Assembly (NCBI GenBank): GCA_949592205.1
Contig: CATIUR010000005.1
Location: 108,931,277-108,995,276, forward strand
Direction of reading: 5' to 3'
Source of the DNA: Helichrysum umbraculigerum
Taxonomy: Eukaryota > Streptophyta > Magnoliopsida > Asterales > Asteraceae
Length of the DNA stretch: 64,000 nucleotides
Shown piece by piece: positions 44,337 through 54,614 of this stretch. The notes below the pieces were generated by a model. It saw only the letters and a list, made by a program, of their open reading frames with translations, was not told the origin of the DNA and searched no databases. Position 1 is the stretch's first letter, and each line of letters starts with the position of its first letter. Made by a program: the position numbers and the translations under genes.

Positions 44337-46186
44337 TGATGTGCGCCTAGAGGTCGGTCAAGGAATTGCTTCCTGTCGTCGCGGTGCCTTCCTCCGGGCG
44401 CGCCACCAGTGGGTGTTTTAAAATTTGTAAATGCGGGGCCTAAGGATACTTAAAACTATGGGGTATAGTAGTAAGTATGACCTAGGGTCGTTCTTCAAAC
44501 TACAACGGGCATGGGATCTAGGTCTTTTGATTATCTTTTGTAATTTAGCTGGTTTATCAAAAGGTTGATAGGGGTTTTGGTTTTTTCTATTATAACTACT
44601 AATTTTAAACTAAACTAAACTAGAGGATAGGTGAGGTGAGGTGGCTACGAGAACAGCAGATTAACGCGAGTGTCTACTATGATAATTATATATGCTATTT
44701 AGGGGTAGTTATTTTAGTTAAGGTATTAGCTATGACGACGAAGTCAGGACTTAACAGACGTACTTGAAACAATCGATGACAACAAAGTACTCTACTTACA
44801 ACCTTTCCTTAGCTCCCACGTATTTAAACGCTTGTACCAGTAGTAAGTTGTTTTACAGTATTTCCGTTGAAACATAAAAAGGTTCTTGTTATCTATCCTG
44901 AGTTATATGTCCTAATGAGCTATAACTACTAGCCTATTATATACCTAACGCGAAGTTGTCCACAATCAGATAAATAACATGTCACGAAGATAGCAGTTAT
45001 AGAGTGTAAACTATACCGGAAGTTCTCCCAAATATAGCAACCAATTTAACCAACAGCCATCCTCGAGTCCTATTCCCCAATCTCGGACATTTGAGATATC
45101 CGAATCATGGCATGAATTGTTGAATGAACAAAAACATGAAACAGGGGTTTCCTACCGGAACAGGTTGGGATGGCCTGATCTAACGGCTGATTAAATTGTT
45201 CATCATTATTTCATATAAACCATCATAACTATTTTACGCGTGTTAAACTGATGTATGCAATTAATTTATACTCGAAAACCTAATCATATATCCAATAACA
45301 CAAATGATACTAGCATGCAAACCCTAAAGCAACAATCAAACAAGAACATGCGACAGAGCAGCATACAAGGATCAGTTTAATTTGTGCAGAGTAACTGGAT
45401 AATTGGTTAAGTCACACATGTTCCGAAAGTTCTCTCAAAAACATGCGTTAAATAAATTGAATCTAATCTATCTCTAATCCTACGCTCCGTGTCTCCCTCC
45501 GGTGTATTTCAACCAGGAGAACACCGGCCATGTCGAGTTCAACGATCATCAGACACAGAATAATAAGCGGCGTACCACCAGTTAAGGACCAGCAGTAAGT
45601 TACAAACCACATCATAAGTTGGATAGATAAACATTGGAGACTCAATTCATAGATTCAAATATATACTAACAGCATACGGACAGAGTAACGGCGTATTTGC
45701 AATTGAAATCATTATCACAACGGATTGTGCCCACGACTTTCATAGCTTCCACGTTCCGTACTACACACATTCGTGATGATTCCGGCGCTATACAAATGAA
45801 AGCCGTATAACGTTACCTCCGTTGTTTCATGATATCCAATTGCATTTTAAAGTATAACTACCCTAGCATAATGATTATCATAGCAAACACAGATTTGTTT
45901 AGCTAAGCATGGCAATAATTCTAGCAAGCAATTCTAAATAATTATGACAACAGCACAACATATTTAAAACAACAAGATAGAAATTAAAATAAAACCTGAC
46001 AAAGCGTAATTACAAATCTTGCGCAATCGCAGTCTCGGAGCACCTCCGTAAAGCTAAGCTAGAAGCTAATCTACTAGCTTAATTAAACTAACCTAAACTA
46101 ATTATTTCTAGAGAGAGAGTAGAGAGAGAAAGTAAAGAAATGGTGAATGTTGAATGAATTATGTAAAATGAGGAGATGGTGGCTTG

Positions 46187-46194
46187 TATTTATA
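46187..46194 (-). promoter_or_regulatory. TATA box in Athila 3' LTR
   Basis: TATAAATA on the minus strand, about 10-20 bp beyond the last CCGTA word. The identical box in the 5' LTR is at 56466-56473. Confidence 0.6.
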
Positions 46195-46205
46195 GGCATG
46201 GCTCA

Positions 46206-46490
46206 ACCGTATTCCTCAACCGTATTCTAGCCTTCAAAATCTCAGCCGTATTCCTCAGCCGTATCAAGATTGCACCTTGGATGACCAAAACATGCGATAC
46301 GGTTGAATTTGGCCGTATTCGGGAGAGATTGGCCGTATCGGGGGAGGGACAAGGCTGGATACGGGGGAGATTGCCCGTATACGGCTGGCACTAGGCCGTA
46401 TACGCCCAAAACAGGCCGTATACGGTCAGGTCCAGGCCGTATACGGCTGGGCTTGGCCGTATCCAGCTTGTCTCTCCCGTATCGTGTTCC
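46206..46490 (-). repeat. CCGTAT/CCGTATACGG word array, Athila 3' LTR
   Basis: About sixteen (G/A)CCGTAT words, several as the perfect 10-bp palindrome CCGTATACGG, spaced about 15-20 bp apart. Confidence 0.92.
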
Positions 46491-46848
46491 GTCGGTTGCT
46501 TGTAATCTTCGTTTGGGCGTAACTTCTTCATCCGATGTCCGTTTTCAGCGTTCTTTATATCCACGCGATCGTAATCTCCTGATGAAGAAAATGACATAGG
46601 TTAGAGGTCATAATCTTTAGTAGAGATTAAAAAGTGCTTAAAAGCGTGAACCGGAATGCTTATGATCGTTTTCGTTATATTTATCGTGTTTTTTCGACCA
46701 TTTAGATGATTTTTGAAATGTTGTCTATATTTTAGCCTTAATGATGAGTTTTGATAATAATGTATTGATTTTGAATATATTCATCATTTTTTTGGGCTAA
46801 AAAGGTGAGAAAGTGACGCATAAAAACTTGACTTTTTACGTGTCATCA

Positions 46849-48814
46849 AATATCCCACACTTAGACTTTTGCTTGTCCTCAAGCAAATTTCATCTTACCA
46901 GCCGAAACCTTCTGAATTTCAAACTTTTTACGCCACAAAGAAGAAGTCATACAGATTGAAAACAAGTATTGTGCCAATCAAGATAAAGAAAAGATGTTCA
47001 CATGAAGTATCCAAAGGTCTTTAAGATGATTCACCTAGGCAAACTTTCAATTCTCGGGATGTGGAATATACACGACTGGGCGATCTCACTGGTGGTCACT
47101 CAATTCACTCAAGTGTATCGGGTTTCCTATTATCCTAAGCCAAATGAAAAATCGCTCAAATACCTGTCATGCAGCATTCGTCGTCATAGGCTTGCCCAAG
47201 GATCGTATCTCCACCACTTAGACGGGGACGGCACTAATTATCCCAAGACATTCAAGTGGGCTGTAATGTGGTGAGGGTTTAAAGGGTATGGATAAGGGTA
47301 AAAAGGGTTTAAGGGTTTCACTTATCTTAGGACCTTTAAAATCTTCATGAAAAACACTATTTAGATATTCTTTTTAATGAAAACGGAAACGGATAACTAT
47401 AAGGGAAGAAGATAGCTATTTTGTCTTCTACCTTTTTGAAAACACACGAAGAATTTATGCTTTTAAGGGCAAGAGTTTTCGGGAGATTTCAGCACTTAGC
47501 TTTATTCTATTTTTGGCTCAGAATTTCTTGGCCAGAGATTTTCTAAGGAGTTTTCTTTTTATTTTCTTTTTGCCCTGTAGACATCCTTTCTTTCTTTCAT
47601 CTTTTTGTTTTTCCAGCTTTTTTCACTTTCGAACTTTTACTTGGTGTCAATTTTTCACACCACAAGGCTCTCGAATTCTTTTTGAATATTGATAATGTAA
47701 AACACACACGAGTAGCTTTAAGTAAACACGAATTTTTGTGATTTGGGGTAGAAACAAAAAGCATACCAAACTAGCTTTTTCCACAAAAAAAATTCTAAAA
47801 ATTCTAAGATAAGCTTTTGGTAGGTATGGGGGTAAGTGGGTTTAAAATATGGGTTGAAAGAAACGAAAAGGCTAAGGCTCAACAGGGTTTACTAGGCGGA
47901 TCATCAACACTGAAAATGAGTGTTGGAAGGGTTTTGGGTTTGAAAGAGATATGTTGAAATGGGGTTTAATCCTAGGGAATGTCAAGGTCATCTAATTGCA
48001 CCTATGTCACGTATGACACCCGTCAATGTGATCTCGAAACGCATACCCGGGGCAAGTTCTAATTCAGAAATGCATGCACCGGTCACACACAACAAACGAA
48101 CAGTGAAGCATTTAAAATGAATGCTTATAAGGCTCAAAATTCCTCACCGCAAAAATGTGTTATATGTGTCCAGTCGTGCGATGCCCCTCTTAGATCCTCA
48201 TCTTAAATTATTTGGAATCCGACATGATTCGACCTCTTTTTACCAATTTTCGAATACTTGTAAAAAAAATCTGTACTCTTTCTTACAATTGTGACTCAAA
48301 AATTTAAAATTTTTGAAAATTTTGGCAAAAATAAGGGTTGAAAATCATTTCGAGGACATGCATATTTCTAAATCAACTTACGGATACCTAGACGAGAGAT
48401 ATACTGCTATCCCACACTTAAAAATAAACATTGTCCCCAATGTTTCTGCACTAGGTAGGGAGAATCCCACACTTAGGGTTTTGTTTTTAGGAAAAATGTT
48501 AATTTAAAAGTTTTAAGTACGGAGGATCCCACACTTAGAGATTTAAGTGGGCATAAGCATATCTAAGTTACGTCAAAACTAGAAGAGTTTAGGACAGTTA
48601 CTTCCCTACGGTTGGTGAACACTGGATTCAGGACCAGATTCGTGAAGGAGTGGTGCTAGTGATCTGCTGGATTTGTGGACCAGACTCTAATTAAAGCTCA
48701 TCCATTCCTTACGAAGCTGAGTTCTGCAATACCATAAACATAGTCATAATCACCAATCCAACATTTCAACATCATAAAAGTCTAACATAAATAAAAAGCA
48801 TAAAGTAAAATAAA
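46849..48814 (-). other. 3' non-coding region of Athila with polypurine tract
   Basis: No ORF worth reporting. The polypurine tract TAAGTGTGGGATATT (minus strand, 46849-46863) abuts the LTR. The same core TAAGTGTGGGA occurs three more times at 48410-48420, 48465-48475 and 48527-48537. Confidence 0.7.
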
Positions 48815-49306
48815 CTAAAAGTCGTCTAGCAAATCATCCATGTCTGGGTCAAATGCTGCAAGTGCGTCACTGTCTGGAACTGAAGTAGGTGACGTGGCAA
48901 CAATCGGACCAGCCATGATGGGTGCAACAGGAAGATCAGGAGCTATCTCAGCATCAGCAGCAGGAAGAGTGGGCTCTGAGATCAGGGCAGCTGGGAAGAA
49001 TGACCATGGAGGGAGAGGTGGTCTCGGACCTTGCCCAAGTCTAAAAGACTGGTCAGGAAGTCTCGGAAGTCCAACCCTCTCTCTGATGTCAGAGTGGGAG
49101 TCATGCTGGATGGAGAGCTCTCGCAGAATCGCCCAAGTTACAGCTTTATCAGCTGTGGTGATCCCGTAGTCAAAGACTGGAGTGCTCGTCACATCTGTCA
49201 CAGGCTCCTCTGGTACAGTGGTCGACTTCTTCCTTCCTCTGCGGTGTTTCTTCTTCTTCTGTTGTTGAGCAGCAGTGTGTCCTGAGGTCTCAGCCGAAGC
49301 GTCCAT
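48815..49306 (-). CDS. small ORF behind Athila pol, 163 residues, unknown function
   Basis: The ATG at 49306 is chosen because TTTATGTTTCAG, an acceptor-like site, lies one base before it. It has a Lys/Arg-rich tract KKKKHRRGRKK near residues 17-27 that could be a nuclear signal, a Pro/Ala-rich middle and an acidic tail (DPDMDDLLDDF). It sits where Athila elements may carry an env-like ORF, but I see no signal peptide or membrane segment. It may be a remnant of a longer ORF. Confidence 0.5.
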   Translation of the reverse strand: MDASAETSGHTAAQQQKKKKHRRGRKKSTTVPEEPVTDVTSTPVFDYGITTADKAVTWAILRELSIQHDSHSDIRERVGLPRLPDQSFRLGQGPRPPLPPWSFFPAALISEPTLPAADAEIAPDLPVAPIMAGPIVATSPTSVPDSDALAAFDPDMDDLLDDF

Positions 49307-49658
49307 CCTGAAACATAAAGAAAAACAGGTAATGCTAAAGCTTATATGATTATACAAATGCAGCAAAATCAGATGACTTTTTTTTTTTTTTTTTTTTAAA
49401 AAAGATTTTTATAAAAAGTTTGAGTCATCTAAGTGGTTGCATTTGCATAAGTCAGATAAAACTTATCACCGATGTACATATAAGAGTGCGGTTCTGTCGG
49501 GTATCTAGCTTATCCTGCATTTATTAGTCCAGTGATGATAATACTAAGCAAAAATAAACTAAGAAATAAAAGCTAAAATAAAGATAAGCAATGGGGTGCC
49601 TCCCAAGAGCGCTTGTTTAACGAGTCATTAGCTTGACTCTTTTACCTACTTTGTCGGC
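49307..49658 (-). other. spacer between Athila pol and 3' ORF
   Basis: 350 bp, with a 20-base T run on the plus strand at 49378-49397 (A run in the element's sense) and the putative acceptor CAG at 49310-49308. Confidence 0.5.
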
Positions 49659-52600
49659 TCAAGGTGGTTCGAAGATATAGACTTCCTCACTTGAAGGAAA
49701 GTCTTCGATGTAGTGTTTTAAGCGGTGACCATTTACTTTAAAATTACCGTCCGGTGCTTCTAGTTCGACTGCTCCGAAGGTAAAGACTTTTGATACAACG
49801 AATGGTCCGCTCCACCTTGATCTGAATTTGCCCGAAAATTTTCTGAAGCGCGAATTGTAGAGAAGAACTTTATCTCCAGGTTTGAACTTAGAATACTTGA
49901 GTTTAGCATCGTGAAGATTTTTGGTTCGCTCCTTGAAATGTAGAGAACTATCATAGGCTTGGTCTCTCAATTCGGCTAGTTCGTTCAGCTGCATCTTACG
50001 ATGTAATCCTGTTGTGGAAGGGTCTAGATTGCAATCTCTCAGCGCCCAGTAAGCCTTGTATTCCAACTCTATCGGCAGATGACATGCTTTACCATAGACT
50101 AGTCTGTAAGGCGTGGTCCCTAATGGTGTCTTATATGCAGTTCTGAACGCCCACAGAGCATCGTCTAATTTGTCGGCCCATTTTTCCCTATGATTCAGCA
50201 CGGTTCGTTCTAAGATCCTTTTGAGCGCTCTATTCGTCACTTCGGCTTGCCCATTCGTCTGCGGGTGATAGGCCGTAGAGGTCTTATGGGTGACACCATA
50301 ATATTGTAATGTCCTCATAAACTGAGCATTACAAAAGTGCGTGCCCCGATCACTGATGATCGCCTTTGGAGTTCCGAAACGAGAAAAGAGTTGCTTGAGG
50401 AACTTGGTCACTACTCGTGCGTCATTTGTAGGAAATGCTTGCGCCTCGGCCCACCTGGATACGTAGTCGACAGCTACCAGAATGTATTCTTTTCCGAAAG
50501 ACTTTGGGAATGGTCCCATGAAATCCAACCCCCATATATCAAAGATCTCGCAAGCCTGGATGTTAGTAAGTGGCATTTCACTCCTCTGTGAGATACTTCC
50601 AAACCTTTGGCAAGCATCACAACGTTTTACCAAGTCGTGAGCGTCTCTGAAAATAGTCGGCCAGTAGAATCCGGAATCGTATACCTTCCTCGCAGTCATA
50701 TTTGCTCCATGATGTCCTCTAGTGGGTCCGTGATGACTCTGGTGGAGAATGTTCCTTGCTTCCCTCTCGTCTGCGCATCTTCTGATGATTTGGTCCGGAC
50801 ATACTTTGAATAAGTATGGATCGTCCCAATAGTAATTTTTAATGTCTCTGAAGAATTTGCGTTTTCTAGAGGTGGGTATTCCTTTCGGCACAATTCCTCC
50901 AACCAGATAATTAGCGTAGTCTGCGTACCAAGGGTCGTGGTTGAATTGTGAACCCTTCTGGTGGCCTCCGATGTTCATGAGTTGTTCTTCAGGAGACTGA
51001 TCTTGAATATCTCTTTCATTAAGCTTTTCCATCGATGGGTTTTCCAATCGACTGAGATGATCTGCTGCGACATTTTCTGCTCCTTTCTTATCCCTGATTT
51101 CTATGTCGAATTCTTGGAGAAGCAAAATCCATCGAAGTAGTCTTGGTTTAGCATCTTGCTTTTTGAAAAGATACTTCAAGGCTGAGTGGTCTGTATAGAC
51201 AATAGTTTTGGACAATATTAAGTAAGAACGAAATTTATCAAAAGCAAATACTACCGCGAGCAACTCCTTTTCTGTAGTAGTATAATTTTCTTGAGCATCG
51301 GTGAGTGTCTTGCTGGCGTAGTATATTGGCTGAAAATGCTTATCCTTCCTTTGCCCTAAGACAGCTCCAACAGCAAAGTCACTGGCGTCACACATGATTT
51401 CAAATGGAAGACTCCAGTCAGGAGCAACCATGATCGGTGCATGTGTGAGCTCATCCTTCAAAATGTTGAAAGCTTTCAGGCAGTCGTCTGAAAAGACAAA
51501 CGGAGTGTCCTTCTCGAGAAGGTGCGTCATAGGTCGAGAAATCTTAGAGAAATCCTTAATAAAGCGACGGTAAAATCCGGCGTGACCTAAGAAACTGCGA
51601 ATGGCTTTAACAGAAGTAGGTGGCGGAAGTTTGGCAATAGTCTCAACTTTAGCTTTGTCAACTTCAATTCCAGACTTTGATATTCGGTGTCCTAGGACTA
51701 TTCCTTCCTTTACCATAAAGTGGCACTTCTCCCAGTTTAAGACAAGATTTGATTCTTCACATCGGGCTAGCATTCGTTCGAGGTTGGAAAGACAAGAAGT
51801 GAAGGAGTCTCCAAAGACTGAGAAGTCATCCATGAATACCTCCATACACTGTTCAATCATATCGTGGAATATCGCCACCATACACCTTTGGAATGTAGCA
51901 GGTGCGTTGCATAGCCCGAAAGGCATGCGTCGGTAAGCGAATGTTCCGTAAGGACATGTGAAAGTCGTTTTTTCTTGGTCCTTAGGATCGAGAGGAATCT
52001 GAAAATAGCCAGAGAAACCATCAAGGAAACAGTAGAATTCGTTCCCGGATAATCTCTCCAACATTTGATCGATGAACGGTAGAGGGAAATGATCTTTTCG
52101 AGTGGCTTCGTTCAGCTTCCGATAGTCGATGCATACCCTCCAACCGGTGACGGTACGTGTTGGAATGAGTTCATTATCATCGTTTGCGATAACCGTCATT
52201 CCTCCTTTCTTGGGGACAACCTGAACTGGGCTGACCCATGGGGAATCTGAAATAGGATAGATTAAGCCAGCGTCCAAGAGTTTGATAACCTCCTTCTTGA
52301 CCACATCTTGAATCTTCGGGTTGACTCTCCTCTGTCTCTGTATAGAAGGTTTGAAGTCGTTTTCCATTAGTATCTTGTGCGTGCAGTAATTTGGACTGAT
52401 CCCTTGGATATCAGAGATTTTCCATGCAATCGCCTTCTTGTGTGACTTCAATACTCGGATGAGTTTTGCTTTCTCTTCGGGTGTAAGACCTTTTGCAATT
52501 ATGACAGGTAAGTGCGAGGTTCCTTCAAGAAAAGCATACTCCAGATGAGAGGGTAGTTCCTTTAGCTCCAATTCTGGTGGTTCTTCAGTGGAAGGCTTCA

Positions 52601-53513
52601 TTCGAGCGATCTCGTCTCTTCGTAATTCATCATACTCCGTCTGGAACTCTGGTTCGTTTGGAGATGAGTTGGCTGCAGTGGCTGATGCTATTTCTACTAA
52701 TTCTGTCTTGTTAGAGAGTGCGTTCTTCTTCAGCTTGTTTTTACTTGTAGATGATGAGGAAGTTGCATTATCTTCAGTAAGGATGATTTTGTTGTCGTCG
52801 GTGAATGCAAACCTCTGAAATTGAGCCGTTGAAGATGTACTTATGGTGATTTCTGGATTTGGTGGCGCACAACCTTCAGATAGTTGCGGCTCAGCTGAGA
52901 TTTCTGATTCCATCTCAAAAGATTTGAGAATTTCAGCTACTGAAGGAGATGAATCAGTTTGACCCCTTTGTAAGATTGGTAGAGGAATGCCTTCGCCTAA
53001 GGGAACAGCAACAAAGGAGTTGTTCGTGAAAGTGCTGATAGGCGGTGCAAGAGGATACTTCGTTTCAGATAAAGGAAATAGTAGCTCCTTAGAGTGTGCT
53101 GGTTTGTCAGAGATAGCTGAGCAGAGTCCGGCATCGTCCTGGCATAGTCTCCTCGTAGTGATGACCGTGTTCGGAAGAAGGTCAGGATTGCTAACTGCTA
53201 GAATCTCCTCCAAATGCTCATCATATATTTCCTGCATGGAATCCACAAGACCAAGATCTTCTCCCACAGGTTGTTTCATCAGTTTATCGACATTAAAGGT
53301 GACTTCCTCCGTTCCGACCCTCAGTTTTAAAGATTTTTCGTTTACGTCAATAACAGCCTTGGCAGTGTTTAGGAAAGGTCTGCCAAGGATGAGGGGAACG
53401 TGGGCGTCTTCCTCAATATCCATAATGACAAAGTCAACTGGGAAGATAAATTTACCTACTCTAACCATAATATCTTCAGCGATCCCCCGAGGGAGTTTAA
53501 CTGATCTATCGGC
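49659..53513 (-). CDS. pol: Athila pol (protease C-part, RT, RNase H, integrase)
   Basis: Continues the gag frame after a single TAA (53516-53514). Counting from the ATG at 53468 (1269 residues): protease end with LILGRPFL at 27-33; RT with DYRKLN from 448 and FMDD at 545-548; RNase H from about 690 (CDASDFAVG) with TDHSAL at 759; integrase zinc finger around 909-953; catalytic D982, D1040 and E1076 (35 residues between the last two); C-terminal domain ending in IFEPP without a chromodomain, as usual for Athila. No other stop or frameshift, so this pol may be functional. Confidence 0.92.
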   Translation of the reverse strand, partial: ADRSVKLPRGIAEDIMVRVGKFIFPVDFVIMDIEEDAHVPLILGRPFLNTAKAVIDVNEKSLKLRVGTEEVTFNVDKLMKQPVGEDLGLVDSMQEIYDEHLEEILAVSNPDLLPNTVITTRRLCQDDAGLCSAISDKPAHSKELLFPLSETKYPLAPPISTFTNNSFVAVPLGEGIPLPILQRGQTDSSPSVAEILKSFEMESEISAEPQLSEGCAPPNPEITISTSSTAQFQRFAFTDDNKIILTEDNATSSSSTSKNKLKKNALSNKTELVEIASATAANSSPNEPEFQTEYDELRRDEIARMKPSTEEPPELELKELPSHLEYAFLEGTSHLPVIIAKGLTPEEKAKLIRVLKSHKKAIAWKISDIQGISPNYCTHKILMENDFKPSIQRQRRVNPKIQDVVKKEVIKLLDAGLIYPISDSPWVSPVQVVPKKGGMTVIANDDNELIPTRTVTGWRVCIDYRKLNEATRKDHFPLPFIDQMLERLSGNEFYCFLDGFSGYFQIPLDPKDQEKTTFTCPYGTFAYRRMPFGLCNAPATFQRCMVAIFHDMIEQCMEVFMDDFSVFGDSFTSCLSNLERMLARCEESNLVLNWEKCHFMVKEGIVLGHRISKSGIEVDKAKVETIAKLPPPTSVKAIRSFLGHAGFYRRFIKDFSKISRPMTHLLEKDTPFVFSDDCLKAFNILKDELTHAPIMVAPDWSLPFEIMCDASDFAVGAVLGQRKDKHFQPIYYASKTLTDAQENYTTTEKELLAVVFAFDKFRSYLILSKTIVYTDHSALKYLFKKQDAKPRLLRWILLLQEFDIEIRDKKGAENVAADHLSRLENPSMEKLNERDIQDQSPEEQLMNIGGHQKGSQFNHDPWYADYANYLVGGIVPKGIPTSRKRKFFRDIKNYYWDDPYLFKVCPDQIIRRCADEREARNILHQSHHGPTRGHHGANMTARKVYDSGFYWPTIFRDAHDLVKRCDACQRFGSISQRSEMPLTNIQACEIFDIWGLDFMGPFPKSFGKEYILVAVDYVSRWAEAQAFPTNDARVVTKFLKQLFSRFGTPKAIISDRGTHFCNAQFMRTLQYYGVTHKTSTAYHPQTNGQAEVTNRALKRILERTVLNHREKWADKLDDALWAFRTAYKTPLGTTPYRLVYGKACHLPIELEYKAYWALRDCNLDPSTTGLHRKMQLNELAELRDQAYDSSLHFKERTKNLHDAKLKYSKFKPGDKVLLYNSRFRKFSGKFRSRWSGPFVVSKVFTFGAVELEAPDGNFKVNGHRLKHYIEDFPSSEEVYIFEPP

Positions 53514-54434
53514 TTATTGGATGGTCATTTGAGTGGGTAGCAGTTCTCCTAATCCTAGTTTCTTATATAGTGAGTAAGGCATAAGGTTGACACTAGCACC
53601 TAGGTCAGCTAAGGCATTACTAACTTGGATATTTTGAAGGTAACAAGGAATAGTGAAACGGCCAGTATCTCCTAGTTTTGGTGGAAGGCCATGTAACATG
53701 ATTGCAGAGCATTCAGCATCTAAGGGTATATTAACTAATTGCCTTAATTTTTCTTTATTTGAAAGAAGTTCTTTGAAGAATTTTGCACAACTGGGCATTT
53801 CTACTAAAGCATCTAATAATCTAACGTTTAAGTGCAGGCTTTTAAACATCTCAAGATATTTCCCAAACTGCGCTTCCTGCTTCTCTTTCTTAAGTCTACC
53901 AGGGAATGGAATTCGAGTACGTGGAATGATTTCTGGAACTTGAGAAGGTACTGGATCGAGCGCAGAGACAGGGGTGTCACTTGGCACTGGATCAGTAGAA
54001 GTGGAAGGTTTATTTGAAGAATTATCTGAGGTTTGTTCAATTCTGGTTTCTTTACCTCCTCTTGTGACAACTAAGATGTCGTTACCGATCGCGATTTTCC
54101 TTTGACTCTCCTCAATTTTTGAAAATAATTGTTTAAGACTAACTTCAAGGTTTTTGATCAAATCTTCGGAAATTCTAAGTAAAGCATCAATTTTATCTTG
54201 AAAATCTATTACTTGTTTATTAACGTTGTTTTGTTCAACCATGAAGTTAATTAAAGTTTCGTTATAGTGTTGTTGAGAGTTAAAGGAGGAATCGGATAGA
54301 GTGGACGGTAGAGTAGACAGAGATTGAGTAAAAGGGGGTTTATTTTGCCACTGAACTGAAGATGTGGATTGAAAGCTTGGTTCAGGGCTTTTGAAAGTTG
54401 TCCCAAACTTACAGTCATGTTGACTAGTCGTCAT
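53514..54434 (-). pseudogene. gag: Athila gag lacking capsid, plus protease start
   Basis: The ATG at 54434 is only about 157 bp from the primer site. The 306 codons correspond to the C-terminal third of an Athila gag (coiled coil near 65-115, then the RTRIPFPGRLKKEK segment) and the protease up to the active site ADLGASVNLMPYS. The N-terminal capsid domain and the zinc knuckle of normal Athila gag are missing. The ORF ends in TAA within the protease (after TIQ, where a Leu codon is expected). A TTA-to-TAA change fits; readthrough is the alternative. Confidence 0.8.
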
Positions 54435-54590
54435 GGCTGAAAAATTTGGGGTTTTGGTAGAAAAGAGAGTTTTGGAAGGGAAAGGGTACTGAAAAGGAAA
54501 TAACAGAAAAGGAACTTTCGGATGATATTGATCTTCCGAAAGGATCGCTAAATAACTAAGATAACTAAATTCCTAAATCGGTCGTTGTAG

Positions 54591-54608
54591 TCCCCGGCAG
54601 CGGCGCCA
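54591..54608 (-). other. primer-binding site of Athila element
   Basis: TGGCGCCGCTGCCGGGGA on the minus strand, six bases inside the 5' LTR. It is close to the Asp-tRNA site typical of Athila and Tat elements. Confidence 0.85.
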
Positions 54609-54614
54609 AAAACT

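Larger units (their letters stand above)
44337..46848 (-). repeat. 3' LTR of Athila element
   Basis: Ends are TGATG...CATCA. The word array (46206-46490) lies directly upstream, in the element's orientation, of the TATA box at 46194-46187. Near-identical partner at 54615-57123. Confidence 0.93.

Noticed and set aside
45463..45645. 60-codon frame in the Athila LTR, repeated at 55741-55923
   Set aside because: Short, no recognisable features, and conserved only as part of near-identical LTRs.
46176..46599. Frames of 68-98 codons in the Athila LTR, repeated at 56455-56878
   Set aside because: They translate the CCGTAT array; duplicated because the LTR is duplicated.
47002..47274. 90-codon frame in the Athila 3' non-coding region
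   Set aside because: Opposite strand to the element, no homology that I recognise, no context for expression.
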